This document shows, one piece after another, positions 44,716-54,747 of a stretch of DNA of 64,000 nucleotides. Both the position numbers and the translations under genes were made by a program. Position 1 is the stretch's first letter; each line of letters opens with the position of its first letter. Origin of the DNA: Dendrolimus kikuchii (lineage: Eukaryota > Arthropoda > Insecta > Lepidoptera > Lasiocampidae). Location of the stretch: the NCBI GenBank assembly GCA_019925095.2, contig CM034409.1, positions 10,154,001 to 10,218,000 on the forward strand, given 5' to 3'. Below the pieces are notes generated by a model. That model was not told where the DNA came from. It ran no database searches and was given only the letters and a program-made list of their open reading frames with translations.

Positions 44716-45225
44716 CACGTGTTACAAAATGTCTTTAATTAACAAAATTAAATATAAATTTGTCGTAATACAAAATAATATATATAATAATAATAACTGC
44801 AAATATATACAGTTAGATAAATATGTTTATGTTGGTATATAATAAAATCAAAATATCCTACTGATACTTATTAATATAGCAATATAATAAACAGTAAAGA
44901 AAATATTAATTAATTTTAAATAAAACATACGTATCTCTACTATTATGTCTAAATATTTATATATTAATACGTAACACATTACTCATATAACAATAAATAA
45001 AAACTAACAAGTTATACAATGACACTTCCACGAAATCTAGATCCTTGTTTCTTTTGGTTCGAAGGACCTTGTAACTAGCGTGTACAAAAAATAAATTAAA
45101 ACTACCTCAAATTTTAGTATCTGTGCTTTTTATCTCGTTACAAAATTACAACTTATTTTTCGATTACTTATAAATGTTCTCATAGTTTAAGTGAATTGTA
45201 TTTTTTTTGTAATTTCTTTAACACA
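44716..45225 (+). repeat. About 500-bp AT-rich repeat, partner at 57595-58110
   Basis: From GTGTTACAAAATGTC to GTTTAAGTGAATTGTA it closely matches 57595-58085 in the same orientation, with scattered substitutions. Landmarks are GTTAGATAAATATGTTTAT, CACTTCCACGAAATCTAGAT and CTTTTTATCTCGTTACAAA. No coding potential and no terminal repeats seen. Confidence 0.75.
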
Positions 45226-45246
45226 AATCCGAATTAACATAACATA

Positions 45247-45413
45247 ATAACCTTGAGTTGTATTCCGGCATTAATGGCCAGGTTCCAGTCTCGCTTTAGA
45301 GAGCAGCAGCGTAATTGTAGCACCTTTGGTATTGCAAGTGTCCATAGGCGATGGTAACCGCTTCCCATCAGGTGGCCATTTGCCTGTTTGCTGAACTCAT
45401 GCAATAAAAAAAA
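45247..45413 (+). mobile_element. LINE family B, 3' end with poly(A)
   Basis: CCTTGAGTTGTATTCCGGC to GAACTCATGCAATAAAAAAA. It corresponds to 54585-54745 and is truncated at a more 3' point. Confidence 0.7.
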
Positions 45414-45946
45414 ATATATCCTCTCGTGATTTTTTTCACATTTTTAAACATAATGTAGAAACTCGAACCATTTAGAAATTTATTACAGTAATAGATAAAT
45501 TTACTATTACCATGAGTTCTCCCTAGCTTCCCTATTAATTTACAAGTAAATCTTATCTAATGCTGGTTTTCTGTTTGATTTCAGTGAAATTTTAATAATC
45601 GGAAACATCTCTCAAATAATAGCAACACCAGTCATCTGTACGTTATCGGCCACTCAGTGCGACAACTTTCCTCAATTAATTTATTGTTTTCCTAACTACT
45701 TCTATTTATGTACAATCTTTTGTTTGTTATGATTCCCAAAGTTTGTTTACTAACCGAGTACTTGACGGAAATAACAGACATTTACCAATTAGTTTACCCC
45801 GAAAAGTACTTAATTTACTTGTACTAATCTCAGTCGAACAAAATAAGTGGTCAGAGCCCCGTAGCTCTCAAGAGTGAAGCCGACTAAATAAAACCGATTT
45901 TGGAACAGGAAGCCGGTCGCAGTCGCATTGCGTTACACGAACTTAA
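45414..45946. other. Stretch with no gene
   Basis: Nothing recognised. Confidence 0.4.
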
Positions 45947-45965
45947 TCTATACTAATATTATAAA
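45947..45965 (+). mobile_element. Helitron-like 5' end only
   Basis: TCTATACTAATATTATAAA after an A, then an abrupt switch to GC-richer coding-like sequence at about 45966. Either an insertion interrupts the Helitron or the Helitron captured it. Confidence 0.55.
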
Positions 45966-46176
45966 ACCTCCACATGCGGTCGTGGCAATCTCGCGGCATA
46001 CGGACAAATGTTACTATTATACATCCGTATGCGAAGAGGACGCCACTGCAACCTTCGTCCTCAAAGCACAGAAGGCCACCACCGCGGAGATTAGGGATTA
46101 CATACTTAAAATGGCGATCCGCATCAGGGATAAGACGGTCGTTAATAATCTAATGGAGGCAGAACAATCCCTATAA
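45966..46176 (+). CDS. Unrecognised ORF fragment of probable retroelement origin
   Basis: An open frame (stop at 46174-46176) reads HAVVAISRHTDKCYYYTSVC, then EEDATATFVLKAQKATTAEI and a basic end (RIRDKTVVNNLMEAEQSL). The codon-like GC content contrasts with the flanks. The in-frame ATG at 45928 lies inside the preceding Helitron start, so it is not the true start; the 5' end is probably truncated. It is followed by a long A/C-rich 3' region and poly(A) runs, suggesting a copied RNA. I do not recognise the domain. Confidence that it was once coding is moderate; function unknown. Confidence 0.4.
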
Positions 46177-46880
46177 TCCCCCTACAAATCCCACCCCAAA
46201 TCATCAATAGCAAAATATCACAACTCACCTAACACACACCCCACACACCAGAACAACAAAACACAAATAACACAGAACAACACAAGTCACAAAAGACACT
46301 ATGACACACAATAAACAAACAGCACACCAAAATCACCAACACACAACGAACAAACAAAAATTCCACCCTGACACAAAAATAAATAAAAAACAACAAAATG
46401 TATTAGAATAAGCTATTTTTAAGACTACTTGTAATGTACATTTTAAGGAAAAAAAAAAAAAAAAAAAAAACAAAAAAAAACAAAAAAAAAACAAAAAAAA
46501 AAAAAAATATACATATCCTAAGAATAGCATAATAATATTAGCACCTAAGACTCCACACACGCCAAACACCACACCCACTTTATAACAGCAACACTACACA
46601 AGTTAGAATAAGTAATATAATAAGTCCAATACATCTATAAACCAATATACAAATAGCAAACAATAATAAAAAAAAAAATGTCATATAACATAAAATACTT
46701 AGAGATTAAGAAATTAATCAATAAGCACCACCCGTGTCTATGTCGTCAACTTTAATACAATAATAAAAAAAAGAACAATGTTATCAGCGCAATAAAAAGA
46801 CACAAACCAATACAACTAATAAACTTCAAATTAAAAAAGGTACGGAACTTTAGAGTCCGTAGAATTGTCTCATTTAAAAA
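46177..46880 (+). other. A/C-rich, G- and T-poor 3' region with poly(A)
   Basis: About 700 bp with striking strand asymmetry (many CACAACA and AACAAA words), interrupted by an A-rich run at 46447-46507 containing a few C. It looks like the 3' UTR and tail of the unit starting at 45966. The minus-strand poly-Phe frame through the A run is an artefact. Confidence 0.4.
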
Positions 46881-46888
46881 AAAAAAAA

Positions 46889-46990
46889 AGTAGCACCTTT
46901 GGTGTTGCAAATGTCCATAGGCGATGGTAACCGCTTTCCATCAAGTGGGCCATTTGCCTGTCTGCTGATCTCCTGCAATAAAAAAAAAAC
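46889..46990 (+). mobile_element. LINE family B, short 3' end
   Basis: GTAGCACCTTTGGTGTTGCA to CTCCTGCAATAAAAAAAAA, the last ~100 bp of the family. An A-run precedes it at 46875. Confidence 0.7.
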
Positions 46991-47262
46991 TCTCATGCAC
47001 TTATTGCGCTAGGATCGGCGTGGGCGTAACTACGTTCTAAGTCTCATGCCTTTCCTACATAAGAGCGGGGCATCGGAGGAGGGTGGTTCTAGTGGAGTAT
47101 TAGCCCTTGGGCATTTGTCCATTGGTTCGAGTCTCCACACAAGCCGGTCGATTACTGTTTGGATTGGCCTCAGTGGAATGCCTCCATGATTGACAATGGT
47201 CTAATCCCTAGCAAAGGACCCGGTATGTGCGAAATGCATTTCCCCCCGCCTGAAAAAAAATA
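46991..47262 (+). mobile_element. LINE/SINE family G, 3' part
   Basis: GGGCGTAACTACGTTCTAAG, GAGTCTCCACACAAGCCGGT, GATTACTGTTTGGATTG and GGTCTAATCCCTAGCAAAGG match 52210-52470. It ends in an A-rich tail after CATTTCCCCCCGCCTG. A GGTTCGAGTCTCC at 47127 resembles a Pol III box B, so a tRNA-related SINE is possible. Confidence 0.65.
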
Positions 47263-47263
47263 A

Positions 47264-47820
47264 AATACTAATATTATAAAGCTGAAGAGTTTGTTTGTTT
47301 GTTTGTTTAAACGCGCTAATCTCAGGAACCGCTGGTCCGATTTGAAAAATTCTTTCACTTTTAAATAGTACATTTATCGAAGAAGGCTATAGGCTATATT
47401 ATATTTCCAAAAAAATTAGGGATCCTTACTAAAAGTCCAATAATGTAACCCAAGGTGTAAAAAAATGACCCGAAAAAATCCTTACACGGCATGCGCTGCG
47501 AAAACTATTGATTATAGAACAAAACAATGTACTACCACTTTGCAGAACATATAATTGTCTACAAAAAATATTGCTTAACCATATGTCTAACTATTGTAGT
47601 TATCTCACAATAAGTGTTTTATTTTATTTTTTTAAATAATTAAAATGCCGTCGCTTCAAGAACTCTTTATTTTGTACCTTGGTATTAATCCTTATCAATA
47701 TAAATTACTCCATATTCAAGACGAATTCAATACCTTTCTAGAACTTTTTGAATTATTCAATTTGGACGTTTCATTCAAAAGATATCGCGATATTTAAAAT
47801 GTAAGTGTTAGTGTTGTAGC
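47264..47820 (+). mobile_element. Long Helitron-like element, relative of 22120-22617
   Basis: ATACTAATATTATAAAGCTG with a GTTTGTTTGTTTG run, then CGAGGAAGGC-like and TTAGGGATCC blocks. The body from 47500 matches 22120-22560 in reverse. The 3' end is not clear and a second Helitron follows at once. Confidence 0.6.
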
Positions 47821-47821
47821 C

Positions 47822-48045
47822 AAATATACTAATATTGCTAATATATTGTTTGATTGAACGCGCTAATCTCAGGAACTGCTGGTCTGATTTGAAAAATTCT
47901 TTCAGTGTTGGATAGCCCATTTATCGAGGAAGGCTATATATTATCACGCTAAAACCAATAGGAGCGGAGCACCAATGAAGAATGTTTCAAAATCGGAGGG
48001 TTTTGAAAGCAAATTCCACGCGGACGACGTCACGGGCACAGCTAG
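47822..48045 (+). mobile_element. Helitron-like element
   Basis: The start (ATATACTAATATTGCTAATA) is degenerate. It ends GGGCACAGCTAG before a T, with the ACGCGGACGACGTCACGGGC block widely seen in lepidopteran Helitrons. The ORF overlapping it (47982-48224) is not supported. Confidence 0.65.
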
Positions 48046-49215
48046 TTTCGAATATGAGGAAACTAAATAAAAACTTATTAGTTAAACAAACAACTACTTT
48101 TCTAATAAAATCAAGCGTTAACTCCATATCTAATTGTGATGAAACGTCATCACGTACATTACATATGAAACGTCAAGTAATTTTTTTCTGTGACATTCTA
48201 CCAGCACTACTAACTATTATTTAATTTATGTAAATTAAATAATAATTTAGTGAAAAGTAATTTATAAGTATAAAATTATGTTACAATATTGTTGATATTT
48301 TCTTATTCTAATTTATGCCGCGATTTAACAGTGGCTGTAAAAAAGTCGGGACATGAGTCGCATGTATTATCTATGGTTCGCATAGTTTTCTAAATGTTTT
48401 GACAGCAAGTAGATTCGCTTCCCAGGGACGGAAAGTACCGTTTTCATCCCTGTGATTAGGCAACTCCAAACGTATTTTCAGAATACGAGAAAAGAAAATG
48501 TAAATTATCCTAAATAAAAGTTATTTTATTTATTTCTTTCTTTCACTAACAAACATGTCGTTGTCATGGCACATGCTACAAAATTCCTTCAATTCGGTGA
48601 AGTGGAGTTTTTATTATATGTAACTGTGTTGTTTGGAAGAACAAATTAATAAAGACATTACACGATCCAAAATTATTGAAATAATATGACCAAAAAACAG
48701 AAAAATATTTTTTACAAATATTGATATTAATAATTATGTGTTTCGCCAACAACAAATTTTATAATATTGGAGCCTGACCTTTTTACATCATCCCCCTCAA
48801 CTGAGGCTCATAATAGAAGCTCAAATATTAATGACATTGAATTGGCACGAAGTTATACAGAAAATTACTAATTTATTTCTCAATTCCCCTGGTTATTTGC
48901 TCCGGAAAAAAGTACACGAGAGTTTTGTAACAGTGTAAAGTTATCAGTAAGCAATGTCTAGATATCCGAAAAAGTGATCTATATTTCGCTATACAAACTT
49001 GTAGTGTAAATGCAAAAAAGTAAAGATTAGGGATAGCCGTCGTATAAAAATCAATTGTGACAGAGCCTCCTAATTTTTGTATAGATATGTTGAGTCATAA
49101 CGTAATAATTTTAACGAGTGAAATAGCTTACTAATTAAATTATTTATTGTTTAAACAGTAATTTAAATTATTTATGTAATGAAATTTTGGAAGTTAGCTA
49201 GATAATTTAAATACT
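48046..49215. other. AT-rich stretch with no gene
   Basis: Nothing recognised in about 1.2 kb. Confidence 0.4.
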
Positions 49216-49720
49216 TACTCCGTTGGCTCAGCGATCCAAAGTGGTTCTTAGCCTCCGAAACGAGAGCATGCCATTTTTCTCTGTCCTGCGCAGTTTCTTG
49301 CCTCGTTCATTATTTATTGGCTCCTAGCTCCGACAGGTCAGCCTCCACTCTGTTTTTCCAGCGATATTTAGGATGGCCGACCGGATGCCGACCTGTCGGC
49401 CGTCCCAAATATGCTTTCCTCACGCTGCGATCCTCTCCCATTGATTCTACGTGACCGAGCCAGTGGATGCGGTGAGCTTTTATTTCTCCTATTATTTTAG
49501 GCTCGGCTACGAGATTCTCAATTTCAAAGTTGCTTTGGACCCTCCAGCTAGAGGAGCGTCCCCCGGGCGGCAGATGGGGGAATGGTCGGTAGTACAGCCT
49601 ATTTACGCTTCCGGCTAGGTCCGATGAACTCGCTAACCAACGACGGATGTGGTCCTCCAGCATTTTGGGGGTTCTGTAGAGGGTTAACGCCCCACTCACT
49701 AAAAAAACATACTGTTGCAA
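49216..49720 (-). pseudogene. RTE-clade LINE polymerase C-terminal remnant
   Basis: On the minus strand an open frame (49720-49310, 136 codons) contains NFEIENLVAEPKIIGEIKAH, then RIHWLGHVESMGEDRSVR and GRPTGRHPVGHPKYRWKNRV, ending ADLSELGANK. This is the characteristic C-terminal region of insect RTE-type LINE polymerases. After the stop, another frame continues with TAQDREKWHALVSEAKNHFG and SLSQ (to about 49220), the expected end of the same ORF. A frameshift therefore lies near 49305. The first ~60 codons are not clearly part of the family. The RT catalytic core and endonuclease are missing. Confidence 0.8.
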
Positions 49721-49758
49721 AATCAGATAATTTAAATCCTTATTAAAAAATTACATAA

Positions 49759-49985
49759 CTAGCTGATGCCCGCGACTTCGTCTGCGTGGTATCTATTATT
49801 CCTTCAAAGCTGTTTAAGTAATTAAAGTTTTTTTAGCTATCCCTTGGGAACTCTTTAATTTTTCTGGATCAAAAGTATCCTATATGTTGATCAGGGATAT
49901 AAGCTACCACCATACAAAATTTCATTTAAATCGGTTCAGTCGTTTCGGAGATTATCCCGTCCAAACAGAAAAACAGATGTTTCTC
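49759..49985 (-). mobile_element. Helitron-like element
   Basis: ACTAG at 49758-49762, then CTGATGCCCGCGACTTCGTC. It is the reverse of the 61748-62063 copy, sharing the ACATATAGGATACTTTTGAT-like and GAAATTTTGTATGGTGGT phrases. Right end near 49985 not exact. Confidence 0.7.
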
Positions 49986-51204
49986 GTTTGATTAAGATCA
50001 AACTGAGATTGATTTTTTATCAAACTATGTAGTGGTGCGCGTGGTATATATGTAGTTAGTCAGATCTTGAAAGATCATGTTATACTGGTATATGACTGTC
50101 ATACACCTGCCAAATTTATTTTATTTTATGTGTAAGTGAAAGAAATTTAATAATTATAATTGTACCGCTGATTTCAGTGTACTATCGTAACATTAAACTG
50201 TATTTCCGATTGCGGAGACAACAAAGGTTGGTGTCCCATCGATCGTTCTTAGCATACAATTTATTTGAGTTTTTTTAGGTTTTCTTGAAAGAGGAAATTG
50301 TATTTACAAATTTGCGTCCTCCAAATGGTTTGAAAAAATAAAACGTAATTTACGTTTTAGGGTTTCATGGCCATTTTAGGTGAAAAGAAATATTGATAAA
50401 ATGTCATGTACATCCAGCTGTACTGTGTCTGTTTGTTTGTCTGCCGTCATTCTGGATAATTAGCAAAATAGCAAACAATATTAGGGTATCTAAATGAAAT
50501 ATGAAAACTTTTTTCAATATACTTAGTCATAGTATATAGTAGTACATATCTTGAAAAATGTTGATGATATTTTAATGATATTTTAAGTTAAGTCAAAATT
50601 ACGAAGGTATTCATTTTCAAAGTCACAGAAACTTTCATTTACAAAAAACATTTAAAAAAATTAAAGTCTGTACCTGTCTTAAAAATTACTTTCAACAAAA
50701 ACTATTTAAACAAGATCTGTTTAGCGTCTTTATGTTATAACGTATTTTCTATGGAACACTTCCTAAGGTTCCGTATTGAAATGAGAATAACAAAGTTATC
50801 ACTTCTACGGAACCTTTAATTTGCGTAATCTGACACGCACTAGACCGATTTATTTCGAGACTAGTGCTTTCTTTAAAATTGCTACCTATTATATATCGAA
50901 AACCCAATAGTGATGTAATTAAAGTACTAATGGAGAAGGTTATTGTACCTAATATTATAATACCTATGTCGACATGAACGTTGCAATGTAGCTTCCATGT
51001 TGCATAACGATGTTAGCCTACCTGGCGCAACATTTGATTTGGCTATCTTCCAACATTATTATGTTTAGTGTAATGGGTAAATGAAATTGTTGTTTAGTGT
51101 TATTAAGCTCATTAGGGCTGATTTTTAAAAAGAAAGAAAATATTTATTATCGTAAAATAATGTACACGTAAAACTAAAACTACTATTGTTTGTTACATAT
51201 ATAT
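49986..51204. other. AT-rich stretch with no gene
   Basis: Nothing recognised. Confidence 0.4.
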
Positions 51205-51797
51205 AAAAAATCGAAATGTGTGCTGGGACACATATTAGAAGTGAAACTTCCACGAACAAGTGGAAAAACGAATGGCAACGGACAAGTTGAAAAACGAATG
51301 GCAACGGATGAGTGGAAAAACGAACCGCAACGTACAAGTGGAAAATCGAATGGCAACGGATAAGTGGAAAAACGAATCGCAACGGACAAGTGGAAAAACG
51401 AATGGCAACGGATAAGTGGAAAAATGAATCGCAACGGCAAGTGGAAAATCGAATGGCAACGGATAAGTGGAAAAACGAATCGCAACGGACAAGTGGAAAA
51501 ACGAATGGCAACGGATAAGTGGAAAAATGAATCGCAACGGACAAGTGGAAAATCGAATGGCAACGGATAAGTGGAAAAACGAATCGCAACGGACAAGTGG
51601 AAAAACGAATGGCAACGGATAAGTGGAAAAATGAATCGCAACGGCAAGTGGAATAACAAATCGCAACGGATAAAAGAGAAAAGAGAGAGAGAAAGATATC
51701 ACGAGTTTAAAAATGTAAGTATTAGAACACGCGGCCGTGACGCTTTTTCGTGAGCGAAAAATCGTAAGACCCCGTCTATATAGAAGTTTCACTTCAA
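51205..51797. mobile_element. Element family I with terminal GAAGTGAAACTTC inverted motif and internal satellite
   Basis: The left side reads GTGTGCTGGGACACATATTA then GAAGTGAAACTTC (51238-51250). The right side ends GAAGTTTCACTTC at about 51783-51795, the exact inverse. Between them lie the 26-bp array (51269-51682) and the GCGGCCGTGACGC-containing block shared with 22058-22119. Its left end is nearly identical to that at 23155. No transposase is present; the mobilisation class is unknown. Confidence 0.7.
51269..51682. repeat. 26-bp tandem array with tetramer higher-order structure
   Basis: Sixteen units of about 26 bp (CGAATSGCAACGGAYAAGTG plus GAAAAA). Units 4-7, 8-11 and 12-15 form three successive tetramers at 51347-51449, 51450-51553 and 51554-51656. 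Each has the unit order GGC, CGC, GGC, then a TGAATCGC variant. Because 26 is not a multiple of three and no stop occurs, all three minus frames stay open for 154-185 codons. These frames are by-products of the array, not genes. Confidence 0.9.
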
Positions 51798-52002
51798 AAA
51801 CACAAGATAAGAAAATATAATGTAAAAAGATATAAATTCTTTAAAAAAAAATATACATTAGATTGACGACAATAAGGCTGGTAACTGAGCATCATGCCGT
51901 GTCAAGAGCTGACACAGTGCTGACTTTCAGTTCCAGCCTCTATCAAGTAGATTCGATCTAAACAAGTCAGTTCATGTTTCAAATCATCAAGTTTATTTTG
52001 TA
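51798..52002. other. AT-rich spacer
   Basis: Nothing recognised. Confidence 0.35.
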
Positions 52003-52583
52003 CTAGCGGCCCGGCGCGGTTTCATCCGCGCTCTTTCCCGCTCCCTTGGTATATAGCGTCATGTTAGCCTATGACACTCCCTGTTAACGTAGCTTTCCAA
52101 TAGTAACCGCTTCGGGGGGCCTTTAGCTATCAAGGGAGCAAAGGATTCACCACCCCCGCTGACGAAGTGGATGTGTTCTGATTCCCGGGGTACATTAAGA
52201 CACTTTTTGTGCTGGATCAGACTGGGCGTAACTACGTTCTAAGTCTCAGCCTTTCCTACATAAAAAGCGTGGGGCACATGGGAGGAGGGTGGATTTAGTG
52301 GGTAGTGGTTGTTGCCCGTGCAACTTCTCGGAGTCTCCACACAAGCCGGTTGATTACTGTTTGGATTGCCCCTTATTAAAAGGTAAAGCCTCCAAGATCA
52401 ACTATGGTCTAATCCCTTGCAAAGAACCCGGTATTTTGCGTAAATAGCATTTCCCCCGTCTTAGAAAAAAAAAGCTTTCCAATAGTAAAATAATTTTAAA
52501 AATCGGTTTAGTAGATCCAGAGATTACCCCCTGCAACGTCACAAACTCACAAAGATTACTTCTTTATAATATTATAGTATAGA
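52003..52583 (-). mobile_element. Helitron-like element carrying a nested LINE/SINE
   Basis: ACTAG at 52002-52006 and GA|T at 52582-52584 mark full minus-strand ends. The two outer parts together match 36365-36575. The middle is interrupted by the family G insertion at 52107-52472. Confidence 0.8.
52107..52472 (+). mobile_element. Family G retroelement nested in a Helitron
   Basis: Flanked by an exact 16-bp target-site duplication AGCTTTCCAATAGTAA (52091-52106 and 52473-52488). It ends in A8 or so after CCCCCGTCTTAG. Its 3' part matches 46991-47262. The 5' start is CCGCTTCGGGGGGCC; no coding part is recognised. Confidence 0.85.
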
Positions 52584-52594
52584 TTCAATACTTA

Positions 52595-52763
52595 CATACA
52601 TACATACATACATACATAACTTCACGCCAGTTCCCTTGCGGGGTAGGCACGAACAACAGAGTGCCGTTTAGGCTTATTCTTACACACCTCACTTGCCTCT
52701 TTGACATTCATAACTCTTGTCATGCAAGCTCGTCTGTTCTTAAGGCTCCTGACATCACATTCA
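52595..52763 (-). mobile_element. 5'-truncated LINE with (TATG)n tail
   Basis: Flanked by ATTCAATACTTA at 52583-52594 and 52764-52775. On the minus strand it reads AGGAGCCTTAAGAACAGACG, then GAATGTCAAAGAGGCAAGTG, and ends GCGTGAAGTTATG plus TATG repeats. It lies immediately beside the Helitron end at 52583. Confidence 0.85.
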
Positions 52764-52775
52764 ATTCAATACTTA

Positions 52776-53807
52776 ATACTAATAAAAAAAAATCATATAT
52801 TATAAGAGTGAATTTGCCAATATTTGACATATGCACACATGATACAGATGGTTTTCACTCTGTTTGTCACAGCTGATTATTATCTTTTGGACTACTAAGA
52901 TTAAAGATACGAAATTTGGTACACATATAGAAGTTTAGTCTGTCTACAAATATGTAATGTTCTATTTTCGGAAATATTTTTGAGCATTTAAAAGGGGGGC
53001 AGGATATGAAATTATAAGTTATTCAATATCGTCGAGAGATGTCATTGTATCAAATAGAATATCTCATTTAGCAAATTCCAAAAATGTTCACCGTTGAAAG
53101 AGGTCGCTAATAACAATTTCAGCCAATGTTCAACAATTCACTTATAATGTATAATTTGTAAATAAATCAACCGAATGTTGAACTCATTGTTTTTAATTGT
53201 ATACTTTTAAAATGGCAATTGAACTAAAAATAAACAAATTCCCAGGTATGTATTTATAGGTGGAATACAGTACAACTAAGTTTTCTTTGTTGTATTCGTT
53301 TATGATTTACGAATATTTTGATGTAAATAAATTTAACGATTGTAATTTATAAAAACAATAGTAGGTAATAATCATATGATTTTCACAGTGTTTTATAAGT
53401 TTGTATAACAACGTTTCCTTAATGTCATAATTTTTTTACCTATCAGTTAATACACAAGCATCTTGTATTATATTGCCCTGTCTCATGGTGATAACTAAGC
53501 TAATAGACACATTCACCTTGCAACGCCTTTTTTTCTTTCTTCCGCATAGAATTAGTATTCTTTTGCCGTTCACTTATGGTTAAGAGCTGCTCAGAATGCA
53601 GCTCACATCTGTATTTGAGCTTTGCACTCCCCAGGAACAGGTCCGTAATGACGTTGCTAAAGTCATCAACGGCGCTTATTAGATGGCTGTACAAATAGGA
53701 ACATCTTATATTGAATTCTAGTATTGATATGATATTTCATGAGCTTTGCTATAACTTGTTTAAGATCTTATTAATATAATTTATTATAAACAAATACAAT
53801 GAAAAAA
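52776..53807. other. Stretch with no supported gene
   Basis: Nothing recognised. The 64-codon minus frame at 53500-53694 has no domain. Confidence 0.4.
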
Positions 53808-53930
53808 AATTGTGTGTTTGTGTGCAGTTCACACGCAGTAGAAGTGAAACAAAGTGTGACAAAGGGTGGGAGGGATTCTAAATTTCGTGATGTCGCATTT
53901 CATATATTAAATCGTTATAATATATTTAAG
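53808..53930. repeat. 120-bp dispersed repeat, partner at 36236-36362
   Basis: TGTGTGCAGTTCACACGCAG, AGTAGAAGTGAAACAAAGTG and GGATTCTAAATTTCGTGATG in order. Its beginning is the reverse complement of the right end of family E. Confidence 0.65.
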
Positions 53931-54445
53931 CTTTAAGCATGAAATTTGAAGTATTCATGAAAAACTTCAAAACATTTCCAAATTTATCTATATTGCAGTT
54001 TTCTATCTTACATTCATTCATTTTCCTTATTACTGTTAAAACATTTTGAACTCCATTTTTGAAAAATCTAATGAAACCTCTATAGTTTTCGTCAAAATTA
54101 GACCGGAGACTCCTTTGAGCTTTTCTCTGTTTCGTATAGTTTAGGATTCGGCCCTGAAAGTGCACTTGCAAAACGCTGTAGAATTCAAGTACATAAAAAT
54201 AAATAAGTAAGGATCATATTGAGTTAGATTAAGTTGGAAGTCTTCTTTAAGAACTATGAAGAGGCCTTCAAACTTACTCTAATTCAATATAAATAACACC
54301 GTAAGAGTTTATTTATATTAAAATTAATATAAAGTTACGAGTTACGGAACTCGAATTGAAATGCCGTTAGAATTATTATAGAGTTTATTAGAACTATACA
54401 AACACGTATAACATAGGTTTATAACACGTATAACACTTTATCCGT
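53931..54445. other. Stretch with no supported gene
   Basis: Nothing recognised; the minus frame at 53926-54171 has no domain. Confidence 0.35.
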
Positions 54446-54747
54446 GCAGGAACGGAGAAAGAATACAATTTCCTGCGGCCGGGCGGCCTGTCGTAAGAGG
54501 CGACTAAACAACCCACAGCCAGGTGGTAGGGTATTTGCCCGACTGGATGGCTACCACCCCTGGTCTAGAGCATGCCGCCATAACAACTTTGAGTTGTGTT
54601 CCGGCATTAGTGACCAGGTTCCAGACTCACTTAAGAGAGCAGCAGCGTATTTGTAGCACCTTTGGTGTTGCAAATGTCCATAAGCGATGGTAACCGCTTT
54701 CCATCCAGTGGGCCGTCTGCCTGTCTGCTGAACTCCTGCAATAAAAA
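54446..54747 (+). mobile_element. LINE family B, longest 3' end
   Basis: From CCGTGCAGGAACGGAG through GGCCGGGCGGCCTGTCGTAA, GGTAGGGTATTTGCCCGACT and GAGTTGTGTTCCGGCATTAG to CTCCTGCAATAAAAAAAT. An open frame across it (54444-54656) gives CGRAACRKRRLNNPQPGGR, seen in translated ends of this family. It might once have been the ORF terminus, but it is not called as a gene. Confidence 0.7.

Noticed and set aside
46333..46578. Phe-rich minus-strand frame
   Set aside because: It is the translation of a long poly(A) run read backwards.
51269..51682. CRISPR-like repeat array
   Set aside because: Units are contiguous, without unique spacers, and the genome is eukaryotic.
51125..51792. Three overlapping minus-strand open frames of 154-185 codons with repeated His/Phe/Ser peptides
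   Set aside because: They are the three frames of a stop-free 26-bp tandem array; unit length not divisible by three cycles the same peptide through every frame.
52661..52876. Open frame shared with 59466-59702 (peptide containing CLFDIHNSCHASSSVL)
   Set aside because: The shared peptide comes from the antisense strand of two copies of the (TATG)n-tailed LINE, not from a host gene family.
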